A stretch of DNA of 64,000 nucleotides, from NCBI RefSeq assembly GCF_000176515.1, contig NZ_ADAQ01000011.1, positions 930,001 to 994,000 on the forward strand, read 5' to 3'. The position numbers were made by a program, and so were the translations under genes. The notes under the pieces were generated by a model that saw nothing but the letters and a program-made list of their open reading frames with translations, was not told the DNA's origin and ran no database searches. This stretch comes from Grimontia hollisae CIP 101886 (lineage in GTDB: Bacteria; Pseudomonadota; Gammaproteobacteria; Enterobacterales; Vibrionaceae). Shown here piece after piece: positions 1 to 7,229 of this stretch. Numbering within the stretch: the stretch's first letter is position 1; every line of letters begins with the position of its first letter.

Positions 1-216
1 GCCATCAATGACATCGCCGAATTGAACACCACAGTCGCCGCAACGGCAAATGAGCAGACCTCGGTCTCACAAGAGATTTCTTTACTCATTTCAGAGTTGC
101 ATGCCGCAGCACAAATCCTACAAGAGCAGGCGGCAGACAGTGCACAATCAAGTTCAATACTGGATAAGCTTGCCAAGCAACTGCGTGACCAGATTATTGC
201 GTATAAGACTGCCTGA
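1..216 (+). CDS. Methyl-accepting chemotaxis protein, C-terminal fragment
   Basis: The window opens inside this gene; only the last 71 codons are present, read in frame from base 1 to a TGA stop at 214-216. The stretch TVAATANEQTSVSQEI is typical of the end of the cytoplasmic signalling coiled coil of chemoreceptors, where NEQT/SVSQEI heptads follow the CheA/CheW-contacting tip. The remaining helix (about residues 35-70 of the fragment) is a plain amphipathic coiled-coil tail with no CheR-binding pentapeptide at the end. Ligand-binding and membrane parts lie outside the window, so the stimulus cannot be named. A hairpin follows the stop codon. The family call is firm; the identity of the receptor is unknown. 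Confidence 0.85.
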   Translation, partial: AINDIAELNTTVAATANEQTSVSQEISLLISELHAAAQILQEQAADSAQSSSILDKLAKQLRDQIIAYKTA

Positions 217-248
217 TATTATTCTCAGCCCAGTAACCTCAACCAAGT

Positions 249-283
249 AACATGCCCTCCAACCTCGCCGGAGGGCATGTTTA
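249..283. terminator. Terminator hairpin between convergent MCP and GMC genes
   Basis: A perfect 12-bp stem (249-260 with 270-281) with a loop of about nine bases lies between the converging chemoreceptor and GMC dehydrogenase genes. The T tract is short on both strands, so it is a modest intrinsic terminator that could serve both directions. Confidence 0.6.
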
Positions 284-286
284 CAG

Positions 287-1861
287 TCAAAGATGTTTTT
301 GGTTCATGGCATCGGCGATATATTCCGCCTGACGGATGGCCAACGCAACAATGGTCAGGGTTGGGTTTTCCGCCGCCCCCGTGGTGAAGACGCTGCCATC
401 CGACACAAACAGGTTGTCGATATCATGTGACTGTCCCCACTTGTTGACCACACCATCCTGCGCCCTGGCACTCATCCGGTTTGTGCCGAGGTTATGGGTC
501 GAAGGATAAGGGACCACGCGATGGATTTTCACCGCACCTACCGCCTCATAAATCGCACTGCCCTGCTGGTAAGCATGGTTTCGCATAGCAATATCATTGG
601 GGTGATCGTCATAGTGCACGTTCGGTACGGGCAGGCCAAACTGGTCTTTTACATCCGTGTTGAGTGTGACGCGGTTGGTTGACCGTGGCATGTCTTCGCC
701 AACAATCCACATACCCGCCATGCGTTCATACCCTTCCATGTCTTTGGCAAATTCTTCACCCCAGGCCCCTGGCCGTAAAAATGCAGCCATAAACGGCAGA
801 CCAAGCGAGAGGGTTTCTAATTCATACCCACCAACAAAGCCGCGTGAAGGATCATGCCGGGCCTCATCCTGAACAATGCCTGCCATTGTGGTACCACGGT
901 ACATGTTTACCGGATTCTCAAACTCCCCGTACACAGAACCTGTCACATGACGCATGTAATTACGCCCCACTTCCCCAGAGCTGTTCGCTAACCCGTCCGG
1001 ATACATGGCAGTTGCGGAATTAAGCAACACGCGCGGACTTTCAATCGAGTTCCCTGCCAGGCAGACAATGCGCGCTTTCTGGTGTTGCTCATTCCCATCG
1101 GCATCCACGTAGAGCACGCCATCAACCTTGCCTGTCACATCGTGGGTGATTTTCAGTACGTGGCTGTTGGGGCGCAATTCAAAGTGCCCTGTCGCCTCTG
1201 CTTTCGGGATTTCGGTATACAACGTCGACCATTTAGCCCCCATCCGACATCCCTGAAAGCAAAACCCCAGTTGTTGGCACGAAGCCCGTCCATCGCGGGG
1301 TTGGGAGTTAATCGCCATTCGTCCGGTGTGCACGTTTTTGTAACCGATCTTGGTCGCACCGGCCTGCAACACTTTGAAGTTGTTGTTGCCGGGTAATCCC
1401 GGAATATCATGGGTGCGGGTCACCCCCATTTTGTCTTCCGCTCTGTCGTAATAAGGTGCAAGCTCCGCCAGGGTGATCGGCCAGTTAAGCAAATTGGCAT
1501 CTTTGATATCGCCATACACATCCCGGGTGCGAAATTCATGCTCCTGAATACGAAGGCTGGCCCCAGCCCAGTGCAGGGTCGAACCGCCCACAGTTTTGCA
1601 AATCCACGCTGGCAAACCGGGAAAATCCCTTGCTACTTCCCAACTGCCGGACGTGGTTCTGGGTTCGAGCCAAGCCTCCTTGCCGAACATTTTCCATTCG
1701 TTGTTTTCAAAATCCTTGCGGTAATCGAGGTGTGAACCAGCTTCCAGACACACCACATCCACCCCTTTTTGTGCCAATTCATTACTCAGTGTGCCACCAC
1801 CGGCACCGGAGCCAATCACCACCACAACACTGTTGTCTGAAAGATCAAATTGCTTCGCCAT
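287..1861 (-). CDS. GMC-family FAD oxidoreductase (gluconate 2-dehydrogenase large-subunit type)
   Basis: A 524-residue flavoprotein of the glucose-methanol-choline family, the type that forms the large subunit of membrane-bound sugar or alcohol dehydrogenases. The FAD-binding Rossmann motif GSGAGGG is at residues 17-23 and the adenine-ribose-binding acidic end at VVCLEAG. The C-terminal half has the family His in STHNLGTNRMS and the Asn in GAAENPTLT, which form the usual catalytic His-Asn pair. The start chosen (ATG at 1861) has an ideal Shine-Dalgarno, AAGGAGGT six bases upstream; the frame is open 11 codons further but without a ribosome site. It begins two bases after the preceding gene and has no signal peptide, so it probably crosses the membrane by riding on that Tat-exported partner. 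No cytochrome c subunit gene is adjacent. The substrate is unknown. Confidence 0.85.
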   Translation of the reverse strand: MAKQFDLSDNSVVVVIGSGAGGGTLSNELAQKGVDVVCLEAGSHLDYRKDFENNEWKMFGKEAWLEPRTTSGSWEVARDFPGLPAWICKTVGGSTLHWAGASLRIQEHEFRTRDVYGDIKDANLLNWPITLAELAPYYDRAEDKMGVTRTHDIPGLPGNNNFKVLQAGATKIGYKNVHTGRMAINSQPRDGRASCQQLGFCFQGCRMGAKWSTLYTEIPKAEATGHFELRPNSHVLKITHDVTGKVDGVLYVDADGNEQHQKARIVCLAGNSIESPRVLLNSATAMYPDGLANSSGEVGRNYMRHVTGSVYGEFENPVNMYRGTTMAGIVQDEARHDPSRGFVGGYELETLSLGLPFMAAFLRPGAWGEEFAKDMEGYERMAGMWIVGEDMPRSTNRVTLNTDVKDQFGLPVPNVHYDDHPNDIAMRNHAYQQGSAIYEAVGAVKIHRVVPYPSTHNLGTNRMSARAQDGVVNKWGQSHDIDNLFVSDGSVFTTGAAENPTLTIVALAIRQAEYIADAMNQKHL

Positions 1862-1863
1862 GA

Positions 1864-2406
1864 CTAGACCTCCTTGTCCGGTGTTGGCAACCACTGAATA
1901 TCGTTAAAGCCGCGGTTGATGTACCCCCCTTTCTCAAAAGAAGGGCCTTCGTAACCAAAAGCAGGCCAAAGGCCAGGGTTGTCGTAAAGGGAAACCACCA
2001 TATTACTGCGGATGGCTTGGAAAAAGGGCTCGCTGGCCACCTGTTGCAACAAGGCTGCCTGTTTGGCTTCTGGCAGGCTGTTCCAGTCTCCATCAGCGGC
2101 CTTGGTCAGGGAGGCCACGCCTTCAATAATGGCTTTCAATTGTGAGGGGTCTTTCGCCGCTTGTGCATCAATACTTTCAACACTGGCAGCATAAAAAAGG
2201 TCGTCCAATTCAGGGTGCGGATAAATACTTCGGCTGATGCTGATCAGGGCATTCGCCGTTTTGTTATCCAGTGCCTTCACGGTGAGTGCCCAGCTTTTGC
2301 CAGACAGGGACAATCCGGCTACCGCATAGGCATACGCCGCGGTGGCCGTCAATGCACCCATTTTTAAAATGGTTCGCCTTGAAAAGGCAGGGTTCACGTT
2401 ATTCAT
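1864..2406 (-). CDS. Gluconate 2-dehydrogenase subunit 3-like protein, Tat-exported
   Basis: A 180-residue small subunit of the gluconate 2-dehydrogenase subunit 3 family, which pairs with a GMC flavoprotein. The N terminus carries a twin-arginine signal (SRRTILK at about residues 9-15) followed by a hydrophobic stretch, so the folded complex should be exported by the Tat system. The body is helical with the conserved pattern ALISISRSIYPH near residues 53-64. Translation is led by a GAGGAG site just before the ATG at 2406. The gene lies 51 bases after the glyoxalase-like gene and 2 bases before the GMC gene, so all three probably form one transcript. The structural pairing is well supported; the substrate is not known. 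Confidence 0.8.
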   Translation of the reverse strand: MNNVNPAFSRRTILKMGALTATAAYAYAVAGLSLSGKSWALTVKALDNKTANALISISRSIYPHPELDDLFYAASVESIDAQAAKDPSQLKAIIEGVASLTKAADGDWNSLPEAKQAALLQQVASEPFFQAIRSNMVVSLYDNPGLWPAFGYEGPSFEKGGYINRGFNDIQWLPTPDKEV

Positions 2407-2457
2407 GATTGCTCTCCTCGCTTTCAGCTTCCTTTCGCAAGCAAGATAGCGCTTCTT

Positions 2458-2853
2458 CTATTGGAAACGTCCAGACTGCTCAAGGAATTCGATTTTGTAT
2501 CCATCGGGATCGGTCAGGAAAAAAAAACGCGCCATGGGTTTTCCGTTGTAACTCATGGCTTTCATCTCTGTAGGATTCAGGTTGGCATCGCAAAGTTTGG
2601 CGTGTATAGCAGCAAGATCGTCCACACACACAGCCAAGTGACCATAACCGGAGCCGTGGGTATACGCTTCGGTCTGGCTGTGGTTGTGCGTCAGTTCAAG
2701 TTCGAAGTCACTGCTGTCATTACGCAAATAGATGAGAGAGAAGCCATCAAAGTCAAACCGCTGTGCAACATCCAGATCCAGTGCAGTTTTATAAAATGAG
2801 AGAGAACGATCCGGGTCGAGTACCCGAATCATGGAATGGATCATTTTCGCCAT
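2458..2853 (-). CDS. VOC-family protein, glyoxalase I-like
   Basis: A 131-residue vicinal oxygen chelate protein with two beta-alpha-beta-beta-beta modules. Alignment by eye to E. coli GloA places all four metal ligands: His6, Glu53 (ELTHN), His72 (YGHLA) and Glu122 (DPDGYKIE). The end motif DPDGYKIEFLE is characteristic of lactoylglutathione lyase, which isomerises the methylglyoxal-glutathione hemithioacetal. A strong GGAGG site precedes the ATG at 2853. It is the first gene of a run with the Tat-exported dehydrogenase, which suggests a link to oxidised sugar or ketoaldehyde metabolism (inference). It could be the main GloA of the cell or a specialised paralogue; the sequence alone does not say. 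Confidence 0.8.
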   Translation of the reverse strand: MAKMIHSMIRVLDPDRSLSFYKTALDLDVAQRFDFDGFSLIYLRNDSSDFELELTHNHSQTEAYTHGSGYGHLAVCVDDLAAIHAKLCDANLNPTEMKAMSYNGKPMARFFFLTDPDGYKIEFLEQSGRFQ

Positions 2854-2974
2854 AAATACCTCCGTGTTTATTAAGTCATTCCACTATAACGACGGGGTAT
2901 TCGGCTTGGGTGGTATCATGCTACCGCATGTGAAAAAATTGTTAATATAGGTTGTTGGCTGCTATCGCGCTTTT

Positions 2975-3298
2975 TCATCCCGCTTTATCCAGCGTTTCAC
3001 GCTGTCGCAATTCAGCATTAGCCAAGTTCAGGACACCGTGGGGTTCGCTGAGATAGAGAATACAGCTGCAACGCAGCAGAGAGGCAAAGTTGCTGACATC
3101 ACCGTTAATGTCGAGGGCTTCATCATACATCGTAGTAAGGAACTTGCCGGTGTTCATGCCTTGTTCCTGGGCAAGATGATCAATGATCTGCCAGAATTTT
3201 TTCTCCAGCCTTACACTGGTTGAATGACCTGCAAGGCGGACTGAACGTGAGTGCATTTCGTAATTAGCGGGATCCTGCCCGGCAAATATAGTACACAT
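2975..3298 (-). CDS. Ribbon-helix-helix domain protein (RHH_4 type)
   Basis: A 107-residue protein whose middle (about residues 18-85) matches the RHH_4 family: SVRLAGHSTSVRLEKKFW, then a helix and NTGKFLTTMYDEA, ending in a conserved LLRCSCILYL strand. Ribbon-helix-helix domains are small dimeric DNA-binding folds, so a transcription factor role is likely, though members of this subfamily are poorly studied. The ATG at 3298 has an AAGGT site upstream. It stands alone, with 121 bases to the glyoxalase gene downstream and about 150 bases holding a palindrome on its upstream side. No toxin-like gene is beside it, which argues against a toxin-antitoxin antitoxin. Confidence 0.7.
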   Translation of the reverse strand: MCTIFAGQDPANYEMHSRSVRLAGHSTSVRLEKKFWQIIDHLAQEQGMNTGKFLTTMYDEALDINGDVSNFASLLRCSCILYLSEPHGVLNLANAELRQRETLDKAG

Positions 3299-3400
3299 GA
3301 CTTCTTACCTTTGTGCTACAACTCCTATGAGCATATTCCATGCTCCCCTTGCACACCGCCTCATCAATGAGACACTCTAAGGATAGGAAACTTTACGCGT

Positions 3401-3445
3401 ATACCCAAGAAACCTGAGTATGCTGAGTTCAGGTTTCTTGGGTAT
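3401..3445. repeat. Perfect 17-bp inverted repeat (REP-like palindrome)
   Basis: Left arm 3401-3417 (ATACCCAAGAAACCTGA) and right arm 3429-3445 are exact reverse complements around an 11-base loop. The T-rich tail of an intrinsic terminator is missing on both strands. It sits ten bases beyond the stop codon of the Sel1-like gene. The size and symmetry fit a dispersed palindromic repeat; no second copy was found in this window. Confidence 0.8.
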
Positions 3446-3455
3446 ATTCCCTTGT

Positions 3456-3938
3456 TTAACAGGATTCTCCTTTTGCCTGCAAATACTCACAAGCATCCGT
3501 CACCCCCTCACTGGCGGCCATACGCAGATATTCACGTCCCCGCATCCTATCCATCTGTGTACCAAACCCTTCATAAAGCGCTTTACCATAATGATACCGG
3601 GCCAGCCGTGAATACCCAGCCTCATCATCCATTGTTGCGCCACGTTTCATCAAGGCAGTAGAACGAGCAGGATCCGGCGGGGCGTACACACCGTTCTCGT
3701 GGATTTGTGCCAAGAGCAGCATCGAATACACATCGTTCCAGCGTGCGATACAGTCTTCTAAAATGGCCACAGCAAACTCATGATCACCGGTCTTCTCAGC
3801 AAAATACCCATAAAGGCATTTCATGCGTTTATCGCTGTCCAGTTGTTCAGTGTAAGCAAATTCGCTGGTAGGGGCGGCGGGCGCCGACAGGGAAAAGAAC
3901 ATCACACTGCTCCCTGCGAGTGATTTCCATGCTGACAT
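3456..3938 (-). CDS. Secreted Sel1/TPR-like repeat protein
   Basis: A 160-residue protein with a likely signal peptide (hydrophobic stretch SLAGSSVMFFSLSAPAAP, cleavage near residue 22). The mature part holds short helix-turn-helix repeats of the Sel1/TPR type; the clearest, near residues 108-145, contain LARYHYGKALYEGFG and GREYLRMAASEGVTDA. Such solenoids bind partner proteins. A terminal Cys and two further cysteines in the repeats could form disulfides in the periplasm. A strong GAGGAGG site precedes the ATG at 3938. No partner gene is adjacent and the specific role is unknown. Confidence 0.65.
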   Translation of the reverse strand: MSAWKSLAGSSVMFFSLSAPAAPTSEFAYTEQLDSDKRMKCLYGYFAEKTGDHEFAVAILEDCIARWNDVYSMLLLAQIHENGVYAPPDPARSTALMKRGATMDDEAGYSRLARYHYGKALYEGFGTQMDRMRGREYLRMAASEGVTDACEYLQAKGESC

Positions 3939-4240
3939 GCAAATGTTCCTCCTCTTATGGCTATGATATTAGATTAAATCTAGCAAACCGTGGCAAAACC
4001 GGGGTGTTGAATTGATGTGACAAGGGAGAAAATAAGGCCGGTGTTAGGATAATAACCGGATAAAGATTCTGTCTTATTTTTGAGTTTTAATACCTGTTTC
4101 CACCCGAATATTGACGTAATATTAATACGCATGACTCATAAATGAGTGATTTGAAAATACAGTCCCTGAACCTTGAAATACATCGCAGTTTTCATGCGAA
4201 CAAGTGATAACTTTCACAATTATTTGACTAGCCTTCTTCC
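3939..4240. other. Intergenic, divergent promoter region
   Basis: 302 bases between the divergent Sel1-like and PAS-GGDEF genes. It is AT-rich and holds a small inverted repeat, ACTCAT-AA-ATGAGT, at 4134-4147, close to a TTGACG hexamer (4111-4116). No well-spaced -10 box follows that hexamer, so the promoter cannot be placed. No gene was seen. Confidence 0.5.
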
Positions 4241-5155
4241 ATGTCAATGCCAAATTTTAAAGACATACTCGACATACATCCTAACCCTTGTGTCATTCAT
4301 ATCAATTTTGTGCCGAAGTATGCCAACAACGCATTCGCTAAGTTCAGCGGTATGGAGAGTGCCGAAGACGTGCTCAGCTTGCCCTCTATTCGTGTGTTGT
4401 TTGAGAAAGAGCACTGGCCAGAAGCACAGCGTCGTTACAACCACGCGATAGAAACCGGGATCCCGACACCGCCTGAAGTGATCAATCACATGGATTTGAA
4501 AGGGAATCCTATGATTGCGGAAATTACCGACAAAGTCATCGATTGGTACGGCGAGAAAGCGATGTGTACCTTTGTCAGTGTGGTAACAGACCAAGTCCGT
4601 CGTGAACGTACATTGCGGGATATGGCACATCGCGACGACCTGACTAATCTCTACAACCGCCGCTACCTGCTTGACCTGTTCAGTGAACGTCATGCCGCCC
4701 ACCAACGGTGCCAATACCTGGCGATTGCAGATATCGATCACTTCAAGCACATCAACGACACATTTGGTCACCCGGTAGGGGACATTGTGTTACGCCGCGT
4801 TGCAAGGGAAATTGAAGGTTTCACCACACCGGATGAGTACGCATTTCGGCTTGGAGGAGAAGAATTTGCGCTATTAATCTGGGCAGACAATCATGGCGAA
4901 GCCTATGCCCGTTTAGAGCAACTGCGCAAATCCTTAGAACACTGTGAATTCCGGGTCAGCCATCCCAACTCTCAGCCTCTGACTCTTAGCTGTACCATTT
5001 CCATCGGGATGACGGTCATTGCAGCCACGGACGACTTTCTTTCCGCCAGCTTACGTGCAGACGAAGCGCTGTATATTGCCAAGAGGAGTGGCCGTAACAA
5101 TCTGATCAATTATGAAGCATCAATAGAGAAAACACAGAAAATCAACGCCAGTTAA
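4241..5155 (+). CDS. Diguanylate cyclase with N-terminal PAS-like sensor
   Basis: A 304-residue cytosolic protein. Residues about 1-125 resemble a PAS fold (HPNPCVIHI...YANNAFAKFSG). Residues about 135-300 are a GGDEF domain with RDDLTNLYNRRYL, the metal-binding segment ADIDHFKHINDTFGH, and the active-site loop LGGEEF, which is competent for making cyclic di-GMP from two GTP. The usual RxxD inhibitory site five residues before the loop is absent, so classical product inhibition is unlikely. No membrane segment is seen. The ATG at 4241 lacks a good Shine-Dalgarno and is followed by a second ATG two codons later, so the start is approximate. The stop codon overlaps that of the convergent GGDEF gene. 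Confidence 0.85.
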   Translation: MSMPNFKDILDIHPNPCVIHINFVPKYANNAFAKFSGMESAEDVLSLPSIRVLFEKEHWPEAQRRYNHAIETGIPTPPEVINHMDLKGNPMIAEITDKVIDWYGEKAMCTFVSVVTDQVRRERTLRDMAHRDDLTNLYNRRYLLDLFSERHAAHQRCQYLAIADIDHFKHINDTFGHPVGDIVLRRVAREIEGFTTPDEYAFRLGGEEFALLIWADNHGEAYARLEQLRKSLEHCEFRVSHPNSQPLTLSCTISIGMTVIAATDDFLSASLRADEALYIAKRSGRNNLINYEASIEKTQKINAS

Positions 5156-6600
5156 GCGGTGATATTTCCTGCATAACGGTGAAAACGTTGGTGAGAAAGC
5201 TGGCTGACCACAACCCGGTTTCTGCCAGCTTCTTTCGCTTGATACATCAAGCGGTCAGCATGATGCAGTAAAGCTTCTAATGATGTCTCCGGGCTTTCCC
5301 TATCTACCAGCAAGGCACCGATAGAGGCCGTGACATGAAGATCCAATTGTGTTTGTGACGCCTGGGGGACCAAACAACTGCAGACATAATCCGCATTCAC
5401 TTCCAAATCCCGTACATCTTCAGCGGGTAGCAGCAGGCAAAATTCTTCTCCCCCCAGTCTTGCAACCGCCACAGCCTCACGCACGTAATCGGTTAACACT
5501 CCCCCCAGGTTATTCAGCACTTCATCCCCTTTCAGGTGACCGTATTTGTCATTAATTTGTTTGAAGTGGTCAACATCGAGCATCAATACGCCAAGTTTCC
5601 CACGCTTTCGCATATTGCTGACCCGCTTGCTGCTGTACATTCTGTCGAGTCCACGCCGGTTCATCAGCCCAGTCAGGGAATCAGTATAGGCATAATCCTC
5701 AAGTTTGACATTCAAGGCTTTCAGGGCACGGGTCTTTCTGGTCACGGCTTTTTTTAGCAAGATGATATAGCTGACAGCCACCAGAAACACGAGTGAAGCA
5801 GTGATCGGCCAAAACCAGTGTGGGATCTGGGTAGTTTTGCTGGTGTTAAGCCACTTTTGTTTAATACGGGCAATTTCCTGTGGTGGAATATTCTTAATAC
5901 CGCTTTCGACTTCCTTAAACAGCAGTTCATTGCCTTTGGGGATCGCAGTGTACAGCATCTTTTGATAAATGCGTTCAATCGGTACAAAACGGTTTGGGTT
6001 TTCCTGCTGATGCAAATAGTACGTCGCAACTTGAGTATTGAGCAGCATGCGGTTTACTTTGCCATTGTGTGCCGCCTGGATCAGCGCCGCATTGTTATCA
6101 AACCCCAGGGTTGCCACCAACGGATAACGCGTTTGGACGTATTCCTCTTCGTAACTGCCTTTCACCACGCCAATCACCATTCCCGGCAAAAAACCCTGAG
6201 TTCGCAATTCTTCGTCGCGGTTCCGTACATACAGGGTGGTAGAAATCTCGAACAGTGGTAAAACGTAATCTAAGGTGTCTACCAGGGATTCAGAATAAAG
6301 CAAGCCACCATGAACCTTACGCCCCCCTGTTTTCATAGCTTCGATTGAGTCATTCCAATCGCTCAGCGCAAACTCGACCGGCGTATTGTTGATCTCTGAA
6401 AACAACCTCCAGTAATCAACCAGCAATCCCGTAGCGATACCATTTTCAGAAAAAGCAAACGGCTTCCAGCTATGGGAATTCGTCACGATAATGGTTTCTT
6501 TATCTGTTTCAGATAACGCTAACGACTGGGACATTCCCAGCATGAATACCACAACGCTACAAACGAATCGGCATAACCGAAGCGTATATATCAAAAGCAA
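5152..6600 (-). CDS. Diguanylate cyclase with periplasmic SBP_bac_3-like sensor
   Basis: A 482-residue membrane protein. An N-terminal signal or anchor (about residues 5-28) is followed by a periplasmic amino-acid-binding-protein-like domain (about 35-265; SWKPFAFSENG...GLLVDYWRLF). One transmembrane helix follows near 268-288 (WPITASLVFLVAVSYIILL), then a linker and a GGDEF domain with DVDHFKQINDKYGH and RLGGEEF, which should be catalytic. The I-site position reads REAV, without the aspartate. It is a clear paralogue of the protein encoded at 30588-32027. It is expected to sense a small extracellular ligand and raise cyclic di-GMP; the ligand is unknown. The ATG at 6600 gives a typical signal sequence. 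Confidence 0.85.
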   Translation of the reverse strand: MLLIYTLRLCRFVCSVVVFMLGMSQSLALSETDKETIIVTNSHSWKPFAFSENGIATGLLVDYWRLFSEINNTPVEFALSDWNDSIEAMKTGGRKVHGGLLYSESLVDTLDYVLPLFEISTTLYVRNRDEELRTQGFLPGMVIGVVKGSYEEEYVQTRYPLVATLGFDNNAALIQAAHNGKVNRMLLNTQVATYYLHQQENPNRFVPIERIYQKMLYTAIPKGNELLFKEVESGIKNIPPQEIARIKQKWLNTSKTTQIPHWFWPITASLVFLVAVSYIILLKKAVTRKTRALKALNVKLEDYAYTDSLTGLMNRRGLDRMYSSKRVSNMRKRGKLGVLMLDVDHFKQINDKYGHLKGDEVLNNLGGVLTDYVREAVAVARLGGEEFCLLLPAEDVRDLEVNADYVCSCLVPQASQTQLDLHVTASIGALLVDRESPETSLEALLHHADRLMYQAKEAGRNRVVVSQLSHQRFHRYAGNITA

Positions 6601-6967
6601 GCCTCTTTACACATCAATTAGTGCAAACATTGTCGCAAAATTCAATCAACAGACCACACTGTGTTTAACAGTTGATTCACCAGAGCGAGAGCTTGATCTC
6701 TGAAACTGTGAAAAAAATTCGCAATTTCATTGAAAAACGAAAAAATACTGTCACTTTATTTCACACGCATCCAGACACGATGCCTATGTAGGTGGGCACC
6801 CACAATGCTTCTTTCTCTTCGTTTACGAATGTTCATCGCTCTTTACCTAATCGTTACCGATTAGTGATCTACCTAGATTATTGTGGTAAATTTACAGTTT
6901 TGAAGCGGGTATGCGTTTTATCACTTAAGTGGAATGTAGAATGAAGGTGGGAATAACCCTTTTTCCA

Positions 6968-6997
6968 TTGCCTGCGATCAAATTTCCGCCATATAAA
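6968..6997 (+). promoter_or_regulatory. Candidate sigma-70 promoter for pykF
   Basis: TTGCCT (6968-6973) and TATAAA (6992-6997) are separated by 18 bases. Transcription from here would start near 7004 and give a leader of about 225 bases containing the 7031-7068 hairpin. A second AT-rich element, TATACT, lies six bases further on, so the exact start is uncertain. Confidence 0.4.
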
Positions 6998-7030
6998 GCA
7001 TGTATACTTGTGCCCGCTTTCATCGATGAG

Positions 7031-7068
7031 TTGTGTTGTCCAAGCGCCTCACCGTTTGGACAACACAA
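7031..7068 (+). promoter_or_regulatory. Perfect 13-bp palindrome in the pykF leader
   Basis: TTGTGTTGTCCAA (7031-7043) and its exact reverse complement (7056-7068) flank a 12-base loop. No T run follows, so it is not a standard terminator. It could be an RNA stem in the leader or a protein-binding site just downstream of the promoter. It ends 161 bases before the pykF start codon. Confidence 0.65.
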
Positions 7069-7229
7069 TTATGTGGCATGAACCTGTATTAACGCTGTAA
7101 GAGCAATAAGGCAATGTTGCCGCTCATCACTGTCAGGGTTGTTGTTTTATTACGAACTTCAATAACCTGTGCCTGTGGTTACAGCGACATTTATCCCTTG
7201 GGTAAACGTTCGACCGGAGAAAACCTTAC

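Larger units (their letters stand above)
6601..7229. other. Long intergenic region upstream of pykF
   Basis: 629 bases between the divergent GGDEF gene and pykF. The GGDEF-proximal part is AT-rich (A tracts near 6710-6750) and should hold that gene's promoter. The pykF side holds a candidate promoter (6968-6997) and a strong palindrome (7031-7068). No open frame with coding character and no tRNA-like fold was recognised. Confidence 0.6.
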
